A stretch of DNA of 64,000 bases from Pseudomonas sp. (GCF_030690725.1 NZ_JAUYGD010000033.1:62001-126000), one strand, 5' to 3'; counted from the first letter of the stretch, positions 1-10,875 are shown. Made by a program: numbers and translations. Notes: generated by a model from the sequence alone, not told the origin.

Positions 1-1205
1 CGATTTACCTCGATTATTCCGCCACCACGCCGGTTGATCCGCGTGTTGCGCAAAAAATGAGCGAATGCCTGCTGGTCGACGGCAACTTCGGCAACCCGGC
101 GTCGCGCTCCCATGTGTTCGGCTGGAAGGCTGAAGAAGCCGTAGAAAACGCTCGCCGCCAGGTGGCCGAGTTGGTCAATGCCGACCCGCGTGAGATTGTC
201 TGGACCTCCGGTGCTACCGAATCCAACAACCTGGCGATCAAAGGCATCGCCGATTTCTACAAGAGCAAAGGCAAGCACCTGATCACCTCGAAGATCGAGC
301 ACAAAGCGGTGCTGGATACCATGCGCCAGCTTGAGCGCGAAGGCTTCGAAGTGACCTACATCGAGCCTGGTGAAGATGGCCTGATTACCCCGGCCATGAT
401 CGAGGCGGCGCTGCGTGAGGACACCATTCTGGTGTCGGTCATGCACGTGAATAACGAAATCGGCACCATTAACGACATCGCAGCTATCGGCGAGCTGACC
501 CGCTCGCGCGGCGTGTTCTTGCATGTTGATGCGGCGCAGTCCACCGGCAAGGTGGCGATCGATCTTGAAACGCTCAAGGTCGACCTTATGTCCTTCTCTG
601 CGCACAAGACCTATGGCCCGAAAGGCGTTGGTGCGTTGTTCGTACGCCGTAAGCCGCGTGTGCGTCTGGAAGCCCAGACCCATGGCGGTGGCCATGAGCG
701 CGGCATGCGTTCCGGCACCCTGGCGACCCACCAGTGCGTTGGCATGGGTGAGGCCTTCCGTATTGCCAAGGAAGAAATGACCCAGGAAAACCAGCGCATC
801 CTGGCCCTGCGCGAGCGCTTCTTCAAACAGGTCGACGGTCTGGAAGAGCTGTACATCAACGGCAGCATGAGCGCCCGTGTACCGCATAACCTCAACCTCA
901 GCTTCAACTACGTTGAAGGTGAATCGCTGATCATGGCGCTCAAGGATCTGGCGGTTTCGTCCGGTTCGGCCTGTACCTCGGCTTCCCTGGAGCCGTCCTA
1001 CGTATTGCGCGCCCTGGGCCGCAATGACGAACTGGCGCACAGCTCCATTCGCTTTACCTTCGGCCGCTTCACCACTGATGAAGAAGTCGATTACGCCGCG
1101 CAGAAGGTTTGCGAGGCGGTCACCAAGCTGCGCGAATTGTCGCCGCTGTGGGATATGTACAAAGACGGTGTCGACATCTCCAAGATCGAGTGGGCGGCGC
1201 ACTAA
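1..1205 (+). CDS. iscS: cysteine desulfurase IscS (5' end outside window)
   Basis: Pyridoxal-phosphate enzyme that takes sulfur from L-cysteine as a persulfide and passes it to IscU for Fe-S cluster assembly. The reading frame is open from the first bases, where it already reads the IscS N-terminal [12 protein letters not shown], so only a handful of N-terminal residues are missing. The internal ATG at 57 is not the start. Visible marks are the PLP-lysine motif [10 protein letters not shown] and the mobile active-site loop [16 protein letters not shown] with the catalytic cysteine. The C-terminus (ISKIEWAAH) is the docking end seen in full-length IscS. It is followed by iscU after 47 bases, as in the standard isc operon. 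The regulator gene iscR would be expected just upstream but lies outside. Confidence 0.97.
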   Translation, partial: IYLDYSATTPVDPRVAQKMSECLLVDGNFGNPASRSHVFGWKAEEAVENARRQVAELVNADPREIVWTSGATESNNLAIKGIADFYKSKGKHLITSKIEHKAVLDTMRQLEREGFEVTYIEPGEDGLITPAMIEAALREDTILVSVMHVNNEIGTINDIAAIGELTRSRGVFLHVDAAQSTGKVAIDLETLKVDLMSFSAHKTYGPKGVGALFVRRKPRVRLEAQTHGGGHERGMRSGTLATHQCVGMGEAFRIAKEEMTQENQRILALRERFFKQVDGLEELYINGSMSARVPHNLNLSFNYVEGESLIMALKDLAVSSGSACTSASLEPSYVLRALGRNDELAHSSIRFTFGRFTTDEEVDYAAQKVCEAVTKLRELSPLWDMYKDGVDISKIEWAAH

Positions 1206-1252
1206 GTAGTCGCCAAGCAAGAGCGGCTCTCTGATGAGGAAGGAATACCAAC

Positions 1253-1639
1253 ATGGCTTACAGTGAAAAGGTCATTGACCATTACGAAAACCCGCGCAAC
1301 GTCGGCAAGATGGATGCGGAAGACCCGGATGTCGGCACTGGCATGGTCGGCGCGCCGGCCTGCGGTGACGTGATGCGTTTGCAGATCAAGGTCAACGAGC
1401 AGGGCGTGATTGAAGACGCCAAGTTCAAGACCTACGGTTGCGGTTCGGCAATTGCCTCCAGCTCCCTCGCTACCGAGTGGATGAAGGGCAAGACCCTGGA
1501 CGAAGCAGAAACCATCAAGAACACCCAGCTGGCCGAGGAATTGGCTCTGCCGCCGGTGAAAATTCACTGCTCGGTACTCGCCGAAGACGCCATCAAGGCT
1601 GCTGTGCGCGATTACAAGCAGAAGAAAGGCTTGCTCTAA
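1253..1639 (+). CDS. iscU: Fe-S cluster assembly scaffold IscU
   Basis: 128-residue scaffold on which [2Fe-2S] and [4Fe-4S] clusters are built before transfer to apo-proteins. The three cluster cysteines are present (C37 in APACGD, C63 in YGCGSA, C106), with H105 beside the last. The LPPVK motif (99-103) recognised by the chaperone HscA directly precedes H105-C106. Length is normal for the family. AGGAAGG about 10 bases before the ATG is a good ribosome binding site. Lies between iscS and iscA in the isc operon, so co-transcription is expected. Confidence 0.98.
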   Translation: MAYSEKVIDHYENPRNVGKMDAEDPDVGTGMVGAPACGDVMRLQIKVNEQGVIEDAKFKTYGCGSAIASSSLATEWMKGKTLDEAETIKNTQLAEELALPPVKIHCSVLAEDAIKAAVRDYKQKKGLL

Positions 1640-1651
1640 GGAGGTTTGTCG

Positions 1652-1975
1652 ATGGCTATCAGCATGACCGAAGCTGCCGCTCAGCACGTGCGTCGCTCTC
1701 TTGAGGGGCGCGGCAAGGGCGAGGGTATTCGCCTGGGTGTGCGCACCACGGGCTGTTCCGGTTTGGCCTATGTGCTGGAGTTTGTCGATGAGACCGCCAG
1801 CGAAGATCAGGTGTTCGAGAACCATGGCGTCAAGGTGATCATTGATCCCAAGAGCCTGGTCTACCTCGATGGCACCGAACTCGACTTCGTCAAAGAGGGG
1901 TTGAACGAAGGCTTTAAGTTCAACAACCCGAACGTGCGCGGCGAATGTGGCTGCGGCGAAAGCTTCAACATCTGA
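1652..1975 (+). CDS. iscA: A-type Fe-S carrier IscA
   Basis: 107-residue A-type carrier that accepts or delivers Fe-S clusters or iron. The three family cysteines are C35 (TTGCSG) and C99/C101 (the C-terminal GECGCGESF). The ATG at 1652 is chosen because AAGGAGG (1638-1644) lies at proper distance and the protein then begins [10 protein letters not shown]. An in-frame TTG two codons earlier (1646) is less likely. It lies 12 bases after iscU and ends 7 bases before the GTG of hscB, so translation of the operon is tightly linked. Confidence 0.97.
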   Translation: MAISMTEAAAQHVRRSLEGRGKGEGIRLGVRTTGCSGLAYVLEFVDETASEDQVFENHGVKVIIDPKSLVYLDGTELDFVKEGLNEGFKFNNPNVRGECGCGESFNI

Positions 1976-1982
1976 GGCGCGT

Positions 1983-2504
1983 GTGGGCAGTCCTTGTCAC
2001 TTTGCTTTATTTGACCTGCAGCCGGGTTTCCGTCTGGATCTTGACCAGCTAGCCGTGCGTTATCGCGAGTTGGCGCGCAATGTTCACCCGGATCGCTTTG
2101 CCGATGCTTCCGAGCGTGATCAGCGTTTGGCTCTCGAGCAGTCCGCCAGTCTCAACGAGGCTTACAGCACGCTCAAGAGTGCGCCGCAGCGCGCCCGCTA
2201 TTTGCTGGCGCTGCGCGGCCCTGAGCTGCCGTTGGAAGTGACGGTGCAGGACCCGGATTTTTTGCTGCAGCAGATGCAGCTGCGCGAAGAGCTGGAAGAA
2301 CTGCATGACAGTGCAGACCTGGCCGGTGTGGCGCAATTCAAGCGGCGTTTGAAAGTGGCTCAGGATGAGCTCAACGAAAGTTTTGCCGTTTGTTGGGATG
2401 ATGCCTCGCGACGCGAAGAGGCCGAGCGCCTGATGCGTCGCATGCAGTTTCTCGACAAGCTCTCTCACGAGGTTCGCCAGCTGGAAGAGCGCCTCGACGA
2501 TTAA
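1983..2504 (+). CDS. hscB: Fe-S assembly co-chaperone HscB (Hsc20)
   Basis: 173-residue J-domain co-chaperone that brings IscU to the Hsp70 HscA and stimulates its ATPase. The J domain is the N-terminal half, with the HPD tripeptide in NVHPDRF. The second half is the helical IscU-binding domain. The GTG at 1983 is chosen because the protein then begins [14 protein letters not shown], the conserved HscB start. In-frame codons upstream would run into iscA. Third step of the isc operon, directly before its partner hscA. Confidence 0.96.
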   Translation: MGSPCHFALFDLQPGFRLDLDQLAVRYRELARNVHPDRFADASERDQRLALEQSASLNEAYSTLKSAPQRARYLLALRGPELPLEVTVQDPDFLLQQMQLREELEELHDSADLAGVAQFKRRLKVAQDELNESFAVCWDDASRREEAERLMRRMQFLDKLSHEVRQLEERLDD

Positions 2505-2552
2505 CGCCGGTGCGCCTGTGGGCGCGCCTGATAGCTTAAGCACTGATTAATC

Positions 2553-4418
2553 ATGGCCTTACTGCAGATCGCTGAGCCCGGACAAAGCCCCCAGCCACAC
2601 CAGCGTCGCCTGGCGGTGGGGATTGATCTGGGTACCACCAATTCGCTGGTCGCCGCCGTGCGTAGCGGCCTTTCCGCGCCGCTGGCCGATGCAGCAGGGC
2701 AGGTTATTCTGCCGTCCGCGGTGCGCTATCACACGGATCGGGTCGAGGTGGGTGAGGTCGCCAAGGCGGCCGCATCAGCCGATCCGCTAAATACCGTGCT
2801 GTCGGTCAAGCGCCTGATGGGGCGCGGTTTGGCCGACGTCAAACAGCTCGGCGAGCAGCTGCCGTACCGTTTTGTTGGCGGCGAATCGCATATGCCGTTT
2901 ATCGAAACGGTGCAGGGGCCGAAAAGCCCGGTTGAAGTTTCCGCCGACATTCTCAAAGTATTGCGTCAGCGCGCTGAAGCGACCCTCGGTGGTGAGCTGG
3001 TGGGTGCGGTGATCACCGTGCCAGCCTATTTCGATGACTCCCAGCGTCAGGCCACCAAGGACGCTGCGCGCCTGGCCGGCTTGAATGTGTTGCGCCTGCT
3101 CAACGAGCCGACTGCCGCTGCTGTGGCCTATGGCCTGGATCAGCACGCCGAGGGTGTGGTCGCCATTTATGACCTGGGTGGCGGCACCTTTGATATTTCC
3201 GTGCTGCGCCTGACCGGCGGCGTGTTTGAAGTGCTGGCTACGGGCGGCGACAGTGCGCTGGGCGGTGATGACTTCGACCACGCGATTGCTGGCTGGATTG
3301 TGCAGCAAGCCGGGATTTCCTCTGATCTCGATCCAACACAACAGCGTCTGTTGCTTGAAGCCGCCTGCGCCGCTAAAGAGGCGCTGACCGATAGCGCCAG
3401 TGCACCACTCAGCTACGCCGGCTGGCAGGGGCAGTTGAGTCGTGAGCAATTCGATGTGCTGATCGAACCCATGCTGGCGCGTAGCCTCAAGGCCTGTCGT
3501 CGTGCGGTGCGTGATGCCGGCATTGAGTTGGATGAGGTTGAAGCCGTGGTTATGGTTGGCGGCTCCACCCGTGTACCGCGCGTGCGTCAGGCGGTCGCCG
3601 AGTTGTTCGCCCGTGAGCCGTTGACCGATATCGACCCCGATCAGGTGGTCGCCATCGGTGCGGCGATTCAGGCCGATGCCCTGGCGGGCAACAAGCGCGG
3701 CGATGGTGAAGAATTGCTGCTGCTGGATGTGATTCCCCTGTCGCTCGGCCTGGAAACCATGGGCGGGCTGATGGAGAAGGTGATTCCGCGCAATACCACT
3801 ATCCCCGTGGCCCGCGCCCAGGACTTCACCACCTATAAAGTTGGCCAGACGGCCATGATGGTGCATGTGCTGCAGGGTGAGCGCGAGCTGATCAGTGATT
3901 GCCGCTCGCTGGCGCGCTTTGAATTGCGCGGTATCCCGCCGATGGTCGCCGGTGCGGCGAAGATTCGCGTGACCTTCCAGGTCGATGCCGACGGTCTGCT
4001 TAGTGTCGCTGCACGTGAGCTGGCTTCGGGTGTCGAGGCGAGTATTCAGGTCAAGCCGTCCTATGGGCTGACCGATGGTGAAATCGCCCGCATGTTGCAG
4101 GACTCCTTCAAGAATGCCGGCGATGACAAGGTTGCCCGTGTGTTGCGCGAGCAACAGGTCGATGCCCAGCGTCTGCTGGAAGCCGTCGAAGCCGCATTGC
4201 TGGCCGATGGCGAACGCTTGCTGGATGCCGATGAGCGCCTGGCAATCGATGCGCAGATAGAACAGTTGCGTGACTTGATGGCTGGCAATGATGGTCTGGC
4301 GATTGAGCAGCAAACCAAACGTTTGACCCAGGTGACTGACGCTTTTGCTGCGCGTCGCCTGGATGCCACGGTCAAGGCCGCACTGGCCGGCCGTAGTCTT
4401 GATGAGATTGAGGAATAA
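2553..4418 (+). CDS. hscA: Hsp70-type Fe-S chaperone HscA
   Basis: 621-residue DnaK-family ATPase dedicated to releasing clusters from IscU. The nucleotide-binding domain starts with GIDLGTTNS (about residues 23-31), and the phosphate-2 motif [11 protein letters not shown] is near residue 208. The substrate-binding domain begins near residue 395, after the linker-like [15 protein letters not shown]. As in other HscA proteins the C-terminal lid is shorter than in DnaK and lacks the EEVD-like tail. It sits between hscB and fdx, with fdx starting 2 bases after its stop, and its recognition peptide LPPVK is present in the IscU encoded here. Confidence 0.97.
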   Translation: MALLQIAEPGQSPQPHQRRLAVGIDLGTTNSLVAAVRSGLSAPLADAAGQVILPSAVRYHTDRVEVGEVAKAAASADPLNTVLSVKRLMGRGLADVKQLGEQLPYRFVGGESHMPFIETVQGPKSPVEVSADILKVLRQRAEATLGGELVGAVITVPAYFDDSQRQATKDAARLAGLNVLRLLNEPTAAAVAYGLDQHAEGVVAIYDLGGGTFDISVLRLTGGVFEVLATGGDSALGGDDFDHAIAGWIVQQAGISSDLDPTQQRLLLEAACAAKEALTDSASAPLSYAGWQGQLSREQFDVLIEPMLARSLKACRRAVRDAGIELDEVEAVVMVGGSTRVPRVRQAVAELFAREPLTDIDPDQVVAIGAAIQADALAGNKRGDGEELLLLDVIPLSLGLETMGGLMEKVIPRNTTIPVARAQDFTTYKVGQTAMMVHVLQGERELISDCRSLARFELRGIPPMVAGAAKIRVTFQVDADGLLSVAARELASGVEASIQVKPSYGLTDGEIARMLQDSFKNAGDDKVARVLREQQVDAQRLLEAVEAALLADGERLLDADERLAIDAQIEQLRDLMAGNDGLAIEQQTKRLTQVTDAFAARRLDATVKAALAGRSLDEIEE

Positions 4419-4420
4419 GC

Positions 4421-4762
4421 ATGCCGCAGATCATTTTTCTGCCTCACGCGGTGCTGTGTCCGGAAGGTCTGGTGGTCGAGGTCGCGCCGGGTACCTCGGT
4501 GCTTGAAGTGGCGCACGAGCACCATATCGAGATCGAAAGTGCCTGTGGCGGTGTCTGCGCCTGCACCACCTGTCACTGCATTATTCGTGAGGGCTTCGAC
4601 TCGTTGGCTGAGGCTGACGAGCTGGAAGAAGACATGCTCGACAAGGCTTGGGGGCTGGAAGCGCAATCGCGTTTGTCCTGCCAGGCTATTGTGGGTGATG
4701 AAGACCTCACCGTGGAAATTCCCAAGTACTCACTCAACCACGCCGCCGAAGCGCCGCACTGA
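4421..4762 (+). CDS. fdx: [2Fe-2S] ferredoxin of the isc system
   Basis: 113-residue adrenodoxin-type ferredoxin that supplies electrons for cluster assembly. The cluster ligands are C42, C48, C51 and C87 (ACGGVCACTTC, then LSCQA), the vertebrate/bacterial Isc-type spacing rather than the plant type. An extra cysteine at 46 and the C53 following H52 are also seen in this subfamily. It starts 2 bases after hscA and is followed 14 bases later by iscX, so it belongs to the isc operon. Confidence 0.96.
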   Translation: MPQIIFLPHAVLCPEGLVVEVAPGTSVLEVAHEHHIEIESACGGVCACTTCHCIIREGFDSLAEADELEEDMLDKAWGLEAQSRLSCQAIVGDEDLTVEIPKYSLNHAAEAPH

Positions 4763-4776
4763 TTCAAGGAGCTGTT

Positions 4777-4977
4777 ATGAGTCTGAAGTGGGTTGATGTT
4801 CTGGAGATCGCCATTCAGCTGGCGGAGTCCAAGCCTGAGGTGGACCCTCGCTACGTGAATTTTGTTGATCTGCATAAGTGGATTCTGGCGTTGCCGGAGT
4901 TCAGTGACGATCCACAGCGCGGCGGCGAGAAGGTGCTTGAAGCCATTCAAGCGGCCTGGATCGAAGAGGCGGATTAA
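4777..4977 (+). CDS. iscX: Fe-S assembly protein IscX
   Basis: 66-residue acidic IscX (YfhJ) protein, an IscS-binding regulator of the desulfurase and possible iron adaptor. The family pattern is clear: LKWVDVLEIAIQLAE, DPRYVNFVDLHKWI and the acidic C-terminal AAWIEEAD. AAGGAG precedes the ATG by about 8 bases. It closes the isc operon and is followed by a terminator-like hairpin that overlaps the next promoter. Confidence 0.96.
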   Translation: MSLKWVDVLEIAIQLAESKPEVDPRYVNFVDLHKWILALPEFSDDPQRGGEKVLEAIQAAWIEEAD

Positions 4978-5011
4978 TCGGCCTTTTGGCCTGGCCTACG
5001 CATTTAACCGG

Positions 5012-5042
5012 AACCCGCGTATAATTCGCGGGTTTAATTTTT
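5012..5042 (+). terminator. probable rho-independent terminator after the isc operon
   Basis: Perfect 8-bp GC-rich stem AACCCGCG (5012-5019) / CGCGGGTT (5027-5034) with a 7-base loop, followed by a T-rich run to 5042. It lies 34 bases after iscX. The loop reads TATAATT, so the same bases offer a sigma-70 -10 element for ndk. Confidence 0.6.
5020..5025 (+). promoter_or_regulatory. candidate -10 element for ndk inside the terminator loop
   Basis: Exact TATAAT 46 bases upstream of the ndk ATG. The -35 position (about 4997-5002, TACGCA) is only a weak match. The placement in the loop of an inverted repeat means the promoter and the isc terminator would share DNA. Confidence 0.45.
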
Positions 5043-5071
5043 CGCTTTAATCACTGTTTCTGGAGTTTCAC

Positions 5072-5503
5072 ATGGCTGTTCAACGCACTTTCTCCATCAT
5101 CAAGCCTGATGCCGTTGCCAAGAATGTTATTGGCGAGATCACCAGCCGCTTCGAAAAAGCCGGCCTGCGCGTCGTTGCTTCGAAAATGGTTCAACTGTCC
5201 GAGCGTGAAGCTGCTGGCTTCTACGCTGAGCACAGCGAGCGCGGCTTCTTCAAGGACCTGGTTGCTTTCATGACCTCCGGTCCAGTTATCGTTCAGGTTC
5301 TGGAAGGCGAAAACGCTGTTCTGGCTAACCGTGACCTGATGGGCGCTACCAACCCTAAAGAAGCTGCTGCCGGCACCATTCGTGCTGATTTCGCTGTTTC
5401 CATCGACGAGAACGCGGTACACGGTTCCGACTCCGAAGCTTCTGCTGCTCGCGAAATCGCTTACTTCTTCGCTTCCACCGAAGTTTGCGCTCGCATTCGC
5501 TAA
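5072..5503 (+). CDS. ndk: nucleoside diphosphate kinase
   Basis: 143-residue Ndk, which moves the gamma phosphate from ATP to other nucleoside diphosphates through a phospho-histidine. The active His is H117 in NAVHGSDS, and the N-terminal TFSIIKPDA is the family start. Full length for the bacterial enzyme. TCTGGAGTTTCAC before the ATG supplies a GGAG ribosome binding site. Codon use is strongly biased (many GCT and GTT codons), as expected for a highly expressed gene. It is followed by rlmN. Confidence 0.98.
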   Translation: MAVQRTFSIIKPDAVAKNVIGEITSRFEKAGLRVVASKMVQLSEREAAGFYAEHSERGFFKDLVAFMTSGPVIVQVLEGENAVLANRDLMGATNPKEAAAGTIRADFAVSIDENAVHGSDSEASAAREIAYFFASTEVCARIR

Positions 5504-5527
5504 GCGAATTTGAGTGAGGGTGAAGCC

Positions 5528-6676
5528 ATGATTGCATCGACCGGTAAAACCAATCTGTTGGGTCTGACCCAGGCAGAGATGGAGCAATTCTTCGAAAGCA
5601 TCGGGGAAAAGCGTTTCCGTGCCGGTCAGATGATGAAATGGATTCACCACTTTGGCGTCGATGATTTTGATGCCATGAGTAACGTCAGCAAGGCCTTGCG
5701 CGAAAAGCTCAAGGCCTGTGCTGAAATCCGCGGCCCGGAAGTGGTCAGCGAAGATATTTCTACTGATGGCACGCGCAAGTGGGTAGTGCGGGTGGCGTCA
5801 GGCAGTTGCGTAGAAACCGTGTATATCCCACAGGGTACGCGTGGCACCTTGTGTGTGTCGTCGCAGGCCGGCTGTGCGCTGGATTGCAGTTTCTGCTCGA
5901 CTGGTAAACAAGGTTTCAACAGCGATCTAAGCGCCGCCGAAGTGATCGGCCAGGTGTGGATCGCCAACAAGTCGTTCGGTAGCGTACCGGCGAAGGTCGA
6001 CCGCGCCATCACCAACGTGGTGATGATGGGTATGGGCGAGCCGTTGCTGAACTTCGACAACGTCGTCGCCGCCATGAAGATCATGATGGACGACCTCGGC
6101 TACGGTATCTCCAAACGTAAGGTGACGCTGTCGACCTCCGGCGTGGTGCCGATGATCGACAAACTCGGCGAAGTGATTGATGTGTCCCTGGCGTTGTCGC
6201 TGCATGCGCCGAACGATGCACTGCGTAATCAGCTGGTGCCGATCAACAAGAAGTACCCGCTGGAAATGCTGCTGGCGGCTTGTAAGCGTTATGTCTCGCG
6301 CCTGGGCGAGAAACGCGTGCTTACAATCGAATACACCCTGCTCAAGGATGTAAACGATAAGACCGAGCACGCTGAGGAAATGATCGCACTTCTCAAAGAT
6401 GTGCCTTGCAAGATCAATCTGATTCCGTTTAATCCCTTCCCCCACTCCGGGTACGAGCGACCGAGCAACAATGCTATTCGCCGTTTTCAGGACCTGCTAC
6501 ACAAAGCCGGGCACAATGTCACCGTACGCACCACGCGGGGTGAGGACATTGACGCTGCTTGTGGCCAGTTGGTCGGCCAGGTCATGGACCGTACCCGCCG
6601 TAGTGAACGCTATATTGCTGTGCGTGAATTGAGTAGCGAGGCCGAAACGCCAAGTTCCGCCGCCAATCGAACCTGA
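5528..6676 (+). CDS. rlmN: dual-specificity 23S rRNA/tRNA adenine C2-methyltransferase RlmN
   Basis: Radical-SAM enzyme that methylates C2 of A2503 in 23S rRNA and A37 of some tRNAs. The radical-SAM cysteines are in [11 protein letters not shown] (CX3CX2C). The second catalytic cysteine is in the C-terminal [12 protein letters not shown]. The ATG at 5528 gives 382 residues and the start [13 protein letters not shown]. An in-frame upstream ATG at 5510, 6 bases after the ndk stop, would add six residues that do not look conserved. It is followed by pilF, the usual gene order in this group. Confidence 0.96.
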   Translation: MIASTGKTNLLGLTQAEMEQFFESIGEKRFRAGQMMKWIHHFGVDDFDAMSNVSKALREKLKACAEIRGPEVVSEDISTDGTRKWVVRVASGSCVETVYIPQGTRGTLCVSSQAGCALDCSFCSTGKQGFNSDLSAAEVIGQVWIANKSFGSVPAKVDRAITNVVMMGMGEPLLNFDNVVAAMKIMMDDLGYGISKRKVTLSTSGVVPMIDKLGEVIDVSLALSLHAPNDALRNQLVPINKKYPLEMLLAACKRYVSRLGEKRVLTIEYTLLKDVNDKTEHAEEMIALLKDVPCKINLIPFNPFPHSGYERPSNNAIRRFQDLLHKAGHNVTVRTTRGEDIDAACGQLVGQVMDRTRRSERYIAVRELSSEAETPSSAANRT

Positions 6677-6689
6677 GGGGAGGATACCC

Positions 6690-7448
6690 ATGACCTTGCG
6701 TCCCGCGTTATTGCTGTTGGCCGCCAGTCTGTTAGCCGGTTGCGTTACCACCGGTAATGTTGATCCGATGAAAACCGGGAAGGGGCGCGGCGAAGCGCGC
6801 GACGCATACGTCCAGCTGGGTATTGGTTATTTGCAGCAGGGCGAGACTGAGCGCGCGAAGATCCCCTTGAAAAAGGCTCTGGAACTCGACTCTTCGAATG
6901 CTGATGCGCATGCCGCTTTGGCGTTAGTGTTCCAGATTGAAATGGAACCCAAGCTGGCTGACGATCACTACCGCAAAGCTATTTCACAGCGCAGTGGCGA
7001 TGCCCGCTTGTTGAATAATTACGGCAGCTTTCTATTCGAGCAGCAGCGTTATCAGGACGCGTTGGAGCGCTACACCCAGGCGGCACAAGACACGCTTTAC
7101 CCTGAGCGTTCGCGGGTATTTGAAAACCTCGGGCTGACCTCGCTACAGCTCAAACAGCGTGAGCAGGCCAAGGCCTATTTTGAGCGTTCGCTGCGTTTGA
7201 ATAGCCGCCGACCTCGCGCCTTGATGGAAATGGCGCAGCTGTCCTATGAGGACAAGCAGTACGTCCCCGCGCGTGGTTATTACGATAGTTATATGGCGCT
7301 TGCCCAGCCGGATGCCCGCAGCCTGCTGCTAGGCGTGCGCTTGGCGAAGATTTTCGAGGAGCGCGACAATGCCGCGAGCCTCGGTTTGCAGTTGAAGCGA
7401 CTTTATCCGGGCACGCCGGAATATCAGCAATACCTGTCGGAGCAATGA
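6690..7448 (+). CDS. pilF: type IV pilus biogenesis lipoprotein PilF/PilW
   Basis: 252-residue outer-membrane pilotin needed to localise and multimerise the PilQ secretin. The signal peptide ends in a lipobox LLAGC with the lipidated cysteine at 18. The rest is a run of tetratricopeptide repeats, for example AYVQLGIGYLQQGETERA and DARLLNNYGSFLFEQQRY. AGGGGAGG before the ATG is a strong ribosome binding site. The stop overlaps the start of the next gene by 4 bases (ATGA), showing translational coupling. Confidence 0.94.
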   Translation: MTLRPALLLLAASLLAGCVTTGNVDPMKTGKGRGEARDAYVQLGIGYLQQGETERAKIPLKKALELDSSNADAHAALALVFQIEMEPKLADDHYRKAISQRSGDARLLNNYGSFLFEQQRYQDALERYTQAAQDTLYPERSRVFENLGLTSLQLKQREQAKAYFERSLRLNSRRPRALMEMAQLSYEDKQYVPARGYYDSYMALAQPDARSLLLGVRLAKIFEERDNAASLGLQLKRLYPGTPEYQQYLSEQ

Positions 7449-8419
7449 TGAAAGCGGCGCATCCAGAAGTGCTAGCAGTTCCCCGCATCAATCCGGGTGA
7501 GACTTTGCGCAAGGCTCGTGAGAGCCGCGGTTGGACCATTGCCGAGGTTGCTGCGCAGTTGAATTTGACTCCGCAGCGCTTGAGTCAGGTCGAGCAAGGT
7601 GCCTTCGACAAACTGCCTGGGCATACGTTTGCTCGCGGTTATGTGCGGGCTTACGCCAAGCTGCTGGAAGTCGACCAGAACCGCCTGGTGCTGGAGTTTG
7701 ATCAGTTCACCGGCAGCGACGCCGCCGGTAGCAGCGTGCACAGCCTGGGGCGCATCGAGGAGCCAGTTAGCTACTCGCAGCGCATCTTGCGCATGGTCAG
7801 TTTTGTGTTGTTGCTGGCGCTGGCTGGCTTGAGCTTCTTCTGGTGGCAGGAGCAGGCCGAGCGCCGCGCCGAAGACCTGGCGTCAACCAGCCTTGAACAT
7901 GTTGAAGTAGACGGCGCTGACGGCACCACGCAGATTCATCCGCTTGATGAGCCGGAAGACCAGGCGGTGGAAGCTGCCCAGCTGGAAACAGAAGCCGCGT
8001 TGCCGCTGTTGTCCGAGGCTGCCGAGGTGGCCCCGCAAACTGAACAGCCGCAAGTCCTCAGTGAAACGCCAAGTGTTCCGGCCGCAGTTGCTACGCCGGC
8101 CAATGCCGCGCCTGCTGTTGCCGAGGCTGCGCCCACAGCGCCAGTTGCCACCGCTCCAGTGCAAGCTGGCGCAGGCGAGGCAGTGGTCAGCCTGACCTTT
8201 ATTGCCGATTGCTGGACGCAACTCACCGATGCCAATGGCAAGGTGTTGTTCAGCGCCCTCAAGCGCAAAGGCGATAGCCTGCAGTTGGCCGGTAAGGCTC
8301 CGCTGGAGCTGCGTCTGGGTTATGCCCGCGGTGTGCAGGTCAGCCTGAATGGCAATCCGGTCGATGTGGCACCGTTTATCTCCGGTGAGACCGCGCGTCT
8401 GAAGTTGGGTGGGCAGTAA
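7445..8419 (+). CDS. RodZ-like helix-turn-helix membrane protein
   Basis: 324-residue single-pass membrane protein of the RodZ type, which links MreB filaments to the envelope and affects cell shape. Order of parts: Xre-type HTH (about 16-75, with [12 protein letters not shown]), transmembrane helix (about 115-135, [18 protein letters not shown]), an Ala/Pro/Glu-rich periplasmic linker (about 170-240), and a C-terminal DUF4115 beta domain beginning [14 protein letters not shown]. It overlaps pilF by 4 bases and is followed at once by ispG, an order shared with many gammaproteobacteria. Whether it acts exactly as E. coli RodZ is inferred. Confidence 0.88.
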   Translation: MMKAAHPEVLAVPRINPGETLRKARESRGWTIAEVAAQLNLTPQRLSQVEQGAFDKLPGHTFARGYVRAYAKLLEVDQNRLVLEFDQFTGSDAAGSSVHSLGRIEEPVSYSQRILRMVSFVLLLALAGLSFFWWQEQAERRAEDLASTSLEHVEVDGADGTTQIHPLDEPEDQAVEAAQLETEAALPLLSEAAEVAPQTEQPQVLSETPSVPAAVATPANAAPAVAEAAPTAPVATAPVQAGAGEAVVSLTFIADCWTQLTDANGKVLFSALKRKGDSLQLAGKAPLELRLGYARGVQVSLNGNPVDVAPFISGETARLKLGGQ

Positions 8420-8420
8420 C

Positions 8421-9530
8421 ATGCATTGCGAGTCACCGATCAAACGCCGTATTTCACGCAAAATCTGGGTGGGTTCCGTGCCGGTAGGTGGCGATGCGCC
8501 TATCGCTGTGCAGAGCATGACCAACAGCGACACCAATGATGTGGCCGCCACCGTGGCGCAGATTCGTCGCCTGGAAGATGCCGGCGCCGATATCGTGCGC
8601 GTCTCGGTGCCGGATATGGATGCAGCCGAGGCCTTCGGCAAGATCAAGCAGCAGGTCAAGGTGCCGCTGGTGGCCGATATCCACTTCGACTACCAGATCG
8701 CCCTGCGCGTGGCTGAGCTGGGCGTCGACTGCCTGCGTATCAACCCGGGCAATATCGGCCGTGAAGACCGCGTGCGTGCGGTGGTCGAGGCGGCGCGCGA
8801 CAAAGGCATTCCGATTCGTATCGGGGTAAACGCCGGTTCGCTGGAAAAAGATCTGCAGAAGAAATACGGCGAGCCGACTCCTGCCGCACTGGTAGAGTCC
8901 GCGCTGCGTCATGTCGAGCACCTGGATCGCCTGAATTTCCCCGACTTCAAGGTCAGCGTAAAAGCCTCTGACGTGTTTATGGCCGTCGAGGCCTATCGTC
9001 TGCTGGCCAAACAGATCGAGCAACCGCTGCACCTGGGGATCACTGAAGCCGGTGGTTTGCGCTCCGGTACGGTCAAGTCGGCGGTGGGCCTGGGCATGTT
9101 GCTGGCTGAAGGCATCGGCGACACCATCCGCATTTCCCTGGCCGCTGATCCGGTTGAAGAGATCAAGGTTGGCTACGACATCCTCAAATCGTTGCGCCTG
9201 CGTTCCCGCGGTATCAACTTTATCGCCTGCCCGAGCTGCTCGCGGCAGAATTTCGATGTGGTGAAAACCATGAACGAGCTGGAGCAGCGTGTCGAAGACC
9301 TGCTGGTGCCGCTGGATGTGGCGGTGATCGGCTGTGTGGTCAACGGCCCTGGCGAAGCCAAGGAAGCCCATATCGGCCTGACTGGTGGTTCGCCCAATCT
9401 GATTTATATCGATGGCAAACCAGCGCTCAAGCTGGGCAATGACAACCTGGTTGATGAGCTGGAAAAGCTGATCCGCCAGAAAGCGGCCGACAAGGTCGCA
9501 GCTGACGCCGCTCTGATTCTGCGCAGCTAA
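8421..9530 (+). CDS. ispG: (E)-4-hydroxy-3-methylbut-2-enyl-diphosphate synthase IspG
   Basis: 369-residue [4Fe-4S] enzyme of the non-mevalonate isoprenoid pathway, converting MEcPP to HMBPP. The TIM-barrel part carries [15 protein letters not shown], and the cluster cysteines are in CPSCSRQNF and CVVNGPGEA. The ATG at 8421 starts [14 protein letters not shown], which fits the family. The ATG at 8409 would overlap the previous gene by 11 bases and is not needed. The stop of the RodZ-like gene (8419) nearly touches this start. Confidence 0.97.
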   Translation: MHCESPIKRRISRKIWVGSVPVGGDAPIAVQSMTNSDTNDVAATVAQIRRLEDAGADIVRVSVPDMDAAEAFGKIKQQVKVPLVADIHFDYQIALRVAELGVDCLRINPGNIGREDRVRAVVEAARDKGIPIRIGVNAGSLEKDLQKKYGEPTPAALVESALRHVEHLDRLNFPDFKVSVKASDVFMAVEAYRLLAKQIEQPLHLGITEAGGLRSGTVKSAVGLGMLLAEGIGDTIRISLAADPVEEIKVGYDILKSLRLRSRGINFIACPSCSRQNFDVVKTMNELEQRVEDLLVPLDVAVIGCVVNGPGEAKEAHIGLTGGSPNLIYIDGKPALKLGNDNLVDELEKLIRQKAADKVAADAALILRS

Positions 9531-9548
9531 CACCGTTAAGGAATTGAA

Positions 9549-10838
9549 TTGAGCAAGTCCCTACAAGCCATCCGTGGCATGAACGATATCCTGCCCGAGC
9601 AGACTCCGCTTTGGCGTTATTTTGAAGGTGCCGTCGCTGGTCTGCTGGACGGTTACGGCTATCGGCAGATCCGCATGCCGATTGTTGAGTTCACCGAGCT
9701 GTTCAAGCGCTCGATTGGTGAAGTCACCGATATCGTTGAAAAAGAGATGTACACCTTCGACGACCGCAACGGCGACTCCCTGACTTTGCGTCCGGAAGGC
9801 ACTGCTGCCTGCGTGCGTGCTGTGCTTGAGCATGGTCTGGCGGGTGGTGGGCAGACCCAGAAGCTCTGGTATATCGGTCCGATGTTTCGTCACGAGCGTC
9901 CACAGAAAGGTCGTTATCGCCAGTTCCACCAGATCGGTGTGGAAGTCTTCAATATCGACGGCCCGGATATCGACGCCGAGCTGATCGTGCTGACCTGGCG
10001 CCTGTGGGGCCTGCTGGGTATCCGTGATGCAGTGAAGCTTGAGCTCAACAGCCTGGGCACCAGCGCTGCGCGCGCGGTGTATCGCGATGCGCTGGTTGAG
10101 TTTCTGACTGCGCACGCCGATCAGCTGGATGAAGACAGCCGTCGCCGTATGAACACCAATCCGCTGCGCGTGCTCGACAGCAAGGTACCGGAAATCCAAG
10201 CCCTGCTGGTCAATGCACCAAAGCTGGCGGATTACCTGGATGAAGAATCGCGCGTGCATTTCGAGGGGCTCAAGGCCCGTCTGGATGCGGCCGGTGTGCC
10301 GTACGTGATCAACCCCAAGCTGGTGCGTGGCCTGGATTACTACAGCAAGACGGTGTTCGAGTGGGTAACCGACCAGCTCGGCTCCCAAGGCACTGTCTGC
10401 GCCGGCGGCCGTTACGATGGACTGGTCGAGCAGATGGGCGGCAAACCGACGCCAGGCGTGGGTTTTGCCATGGGCATCGAACGTTTGGTGCTGTTGCTCG
10501 AAACTCTAGGTAAAGTACCGGCTGAAATCGCCCGTACGGTCGACGTTTACCTGTGCGCCTTCGGCGAGCCGGCCGAACTGGCGGCGCTGGCCTTAAGTGA
10601 GCGTCTGCGTGATCAGCTGCCCAACCTGCGTCTGCAGGTAAATGCCGGGGCGGGTAGCTTCAAGAGTCAGTTCAAGAAGGCCGACAAGAGTGGCGCGCTG
10701 TACGCCTTGATCTTGGGTGAAGACGAATTGGCCCAGCAAGTGGTAGGTTGCAAGCCGCTGCGCGGTCAGGGCGAACAACAAAGTATTGCGTGGTCGGCAT
10801 TGGCCGATCATCTGGCGACCTGCGCCGATCAGGCCTGA
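9549..10838 (+). CDS. hisS: histidyl-tRNA synthetase
   Basis: 429-residue class II aminoacyl-tRNA synthetase. Motif 2 is seen around [20 protein letters not shown]. The histidine-specific blocks are [15 protein letters not shown] and [13 protein letters not shown]. Motif 3 lies in [14 protein letters not shown]. The start is a TTG at 9549 with AAGGAA just upstream, and no ATG or GTG nearby would keep the conserved [15 protein letters not shown] start. Anticodon-binding domain is about residues 330-425. Follows ispG after 18 bases. Confidence 0.96.
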   Translation: MSKSLQAIRGMNDILPEQTPLWRYFEGAVAGLLDGYGYRQIRMPIVEFTELFKRSIGEVTDIVEKEMYTFDDRNGDSLTLRPEGTAACVRAVLEHGLAGGGQTQKLWYIGPMFRHERPQKGRYRQFHQIGVEVFNIDGPDIDAELIVLTWRLWGLLGIRDAVKLELNSLGTSAARAVYRDALVEFLTAHADQLDEDSRRRMNTNPLRVLDSKVPEIQALLVNAPKLADYLDEESRVHFEGLKARLDAAGVPYVINPKLVRGLDYYSKTVFEWVTDQLGSQGTVCAGGRYDGLVEQMGGKPTPGVGFAMGIERLVLLLETLGKVPAEIARTVDVYLCAFGEPAELAALALSERLRDQLPNLRLQVNAGAGSFKSQFKKADKSGALYALILGEDELAQQVVGCKPLRGQGEQQSIAWSALADHLATCADQA

Positions 10839-10875
10839 GCGTCTGTTAAGTGATTTAGCGAATAGGAGTGTTGGG

